A stretch of DNA of 64,000 nt. It comes from Mesorhabditis belari (taxonomy: Eukaryota > Nematoda > Chromadorea > Rhabditida > Rhabditidae). Of the stretch, positions 63,766 through 64,000 are shown piece after piece (the first letter of the stretch is position 1; each line of letters opens with the position of its first letter). Under the pieces are notes generated by a model that worked only from the letters and a program-made list of their open reading frames with translations, made no database searches and was not told the DNA's origin. Where the stretch lies: positions 2,135,501 through 2,199,500 of the forward strand of contig CAUEEP010000934.1 of NCBI GenBank assembly GCA_958450365.1, given 5' to 3'. The position numbers and the translations under genes are program-made.

Positions 63766-64000
63766 CTTTCAGCGTCAGCCAACAGGTCATTTATGAAGTA
63801 TCATCAATAATATCATCGCCAAAAGATCGTTTTTATTATTTCAGCCTTCAGCCGGATCGTTTTTATTGTTTCTAGGCTTATTTTGACCTTTTCAAACAAC
63901 CTATTTGCTATATTATAGCAATTTTGATCGAGAACCGGCTCTGTGCCGTTCCCCTTTAAGTTATCCGATAATTTTTCAGTCATTGGCATCTAGCCGGCCT
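63766..64000. other. Right edge, nothing recognised
   Basis: Short duplicated GATCGTTTTTATT text near 63825-63870. No gene was seen. Confidence 0.4.

Overview
This window looks like nuclear DNA from a free-living, rhabditid-like nematode. The evidence is a worm-type Argonaute with a degraded slicer site, a nematode Sre-like chemoreceptor, many introns of about 30-50 nt ending in (T)TTTAG or TTTCAG, and 3' splice acceptors sitting 0-5 nt before start codons, as expected for spliced-leader trans-splicing. The species cannot be fixed from the sequence. It is not a prokaryotic region and has no CRISPR array, rRNA or convincing tRNA.

Layout. 1-1026: flank without genes. 1027-5525 (-): Argonaute, 25 exons, 1012 aa. 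6220-7796 (-): nucleoredoxin-like protein without the CxxC active site. 7800-12500: gene-poor and rich in repeats. 12906-14022 (+): diphosphoinositol-polyphosphate Nudix hydrolase. 14349-17001 (-): ARFRP1-type GTPase with a dead mariner in an intron. 17565-18812 (+): RPB7. 19128-20122 (+): SEC11. 21046-39102 (+): a 45-exon CC2D2A/MKS6 ciliary transition-zone gene of 1529 aa whose introns are packed with minisatellites and fold-back elements. 40069-41624 (+): small coiled-coil protein with a 19-nt exon. 46307-48540 (-): Sre-like receptor with damaged splicing, next to a Tc1/mariner-type relic. 51165-55138 (-): six-finger C2H2 protein of 479 aa. 55140-64000: arrays and nested inverted-repeat elements, with only a short broken coding relic.

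For AGO, ARFRP1, RPB7, SEC11, CC2D2A, the coiled-coil gene and the zinc-finger gene, the summed exon lengths divide by three and give one open frame. That is the main internal check on the hand-made models. The Nudix, nucleoredoxin and receptor genes have unresolved 5' ends.

How the genes relate: most are unrelated housekeeping functions (transcription, ER signal cleavage, Golgi traffic, inositol pyrophosphate turnover) beside cilium and chemosensory genes. ARFRP1 and RPB7 are head to head and may share a promoter. RPB7 and SEC11 are in tandem about 315 bp apart, with an acceptor just upstream of SEC11, and could be an operon.

The most notable signals are: a slicer-dead Argonaute with an RG-rich N-terminus; four introns that seem to need a GC 5' splice site, two sharing AG|GCTTGT; a very short intron (about 29 nt); several MITE families in introns; a G-run fold-back; and a very dense set of 10-43 bp minisatellites, one of which shows three successive variant blocks.
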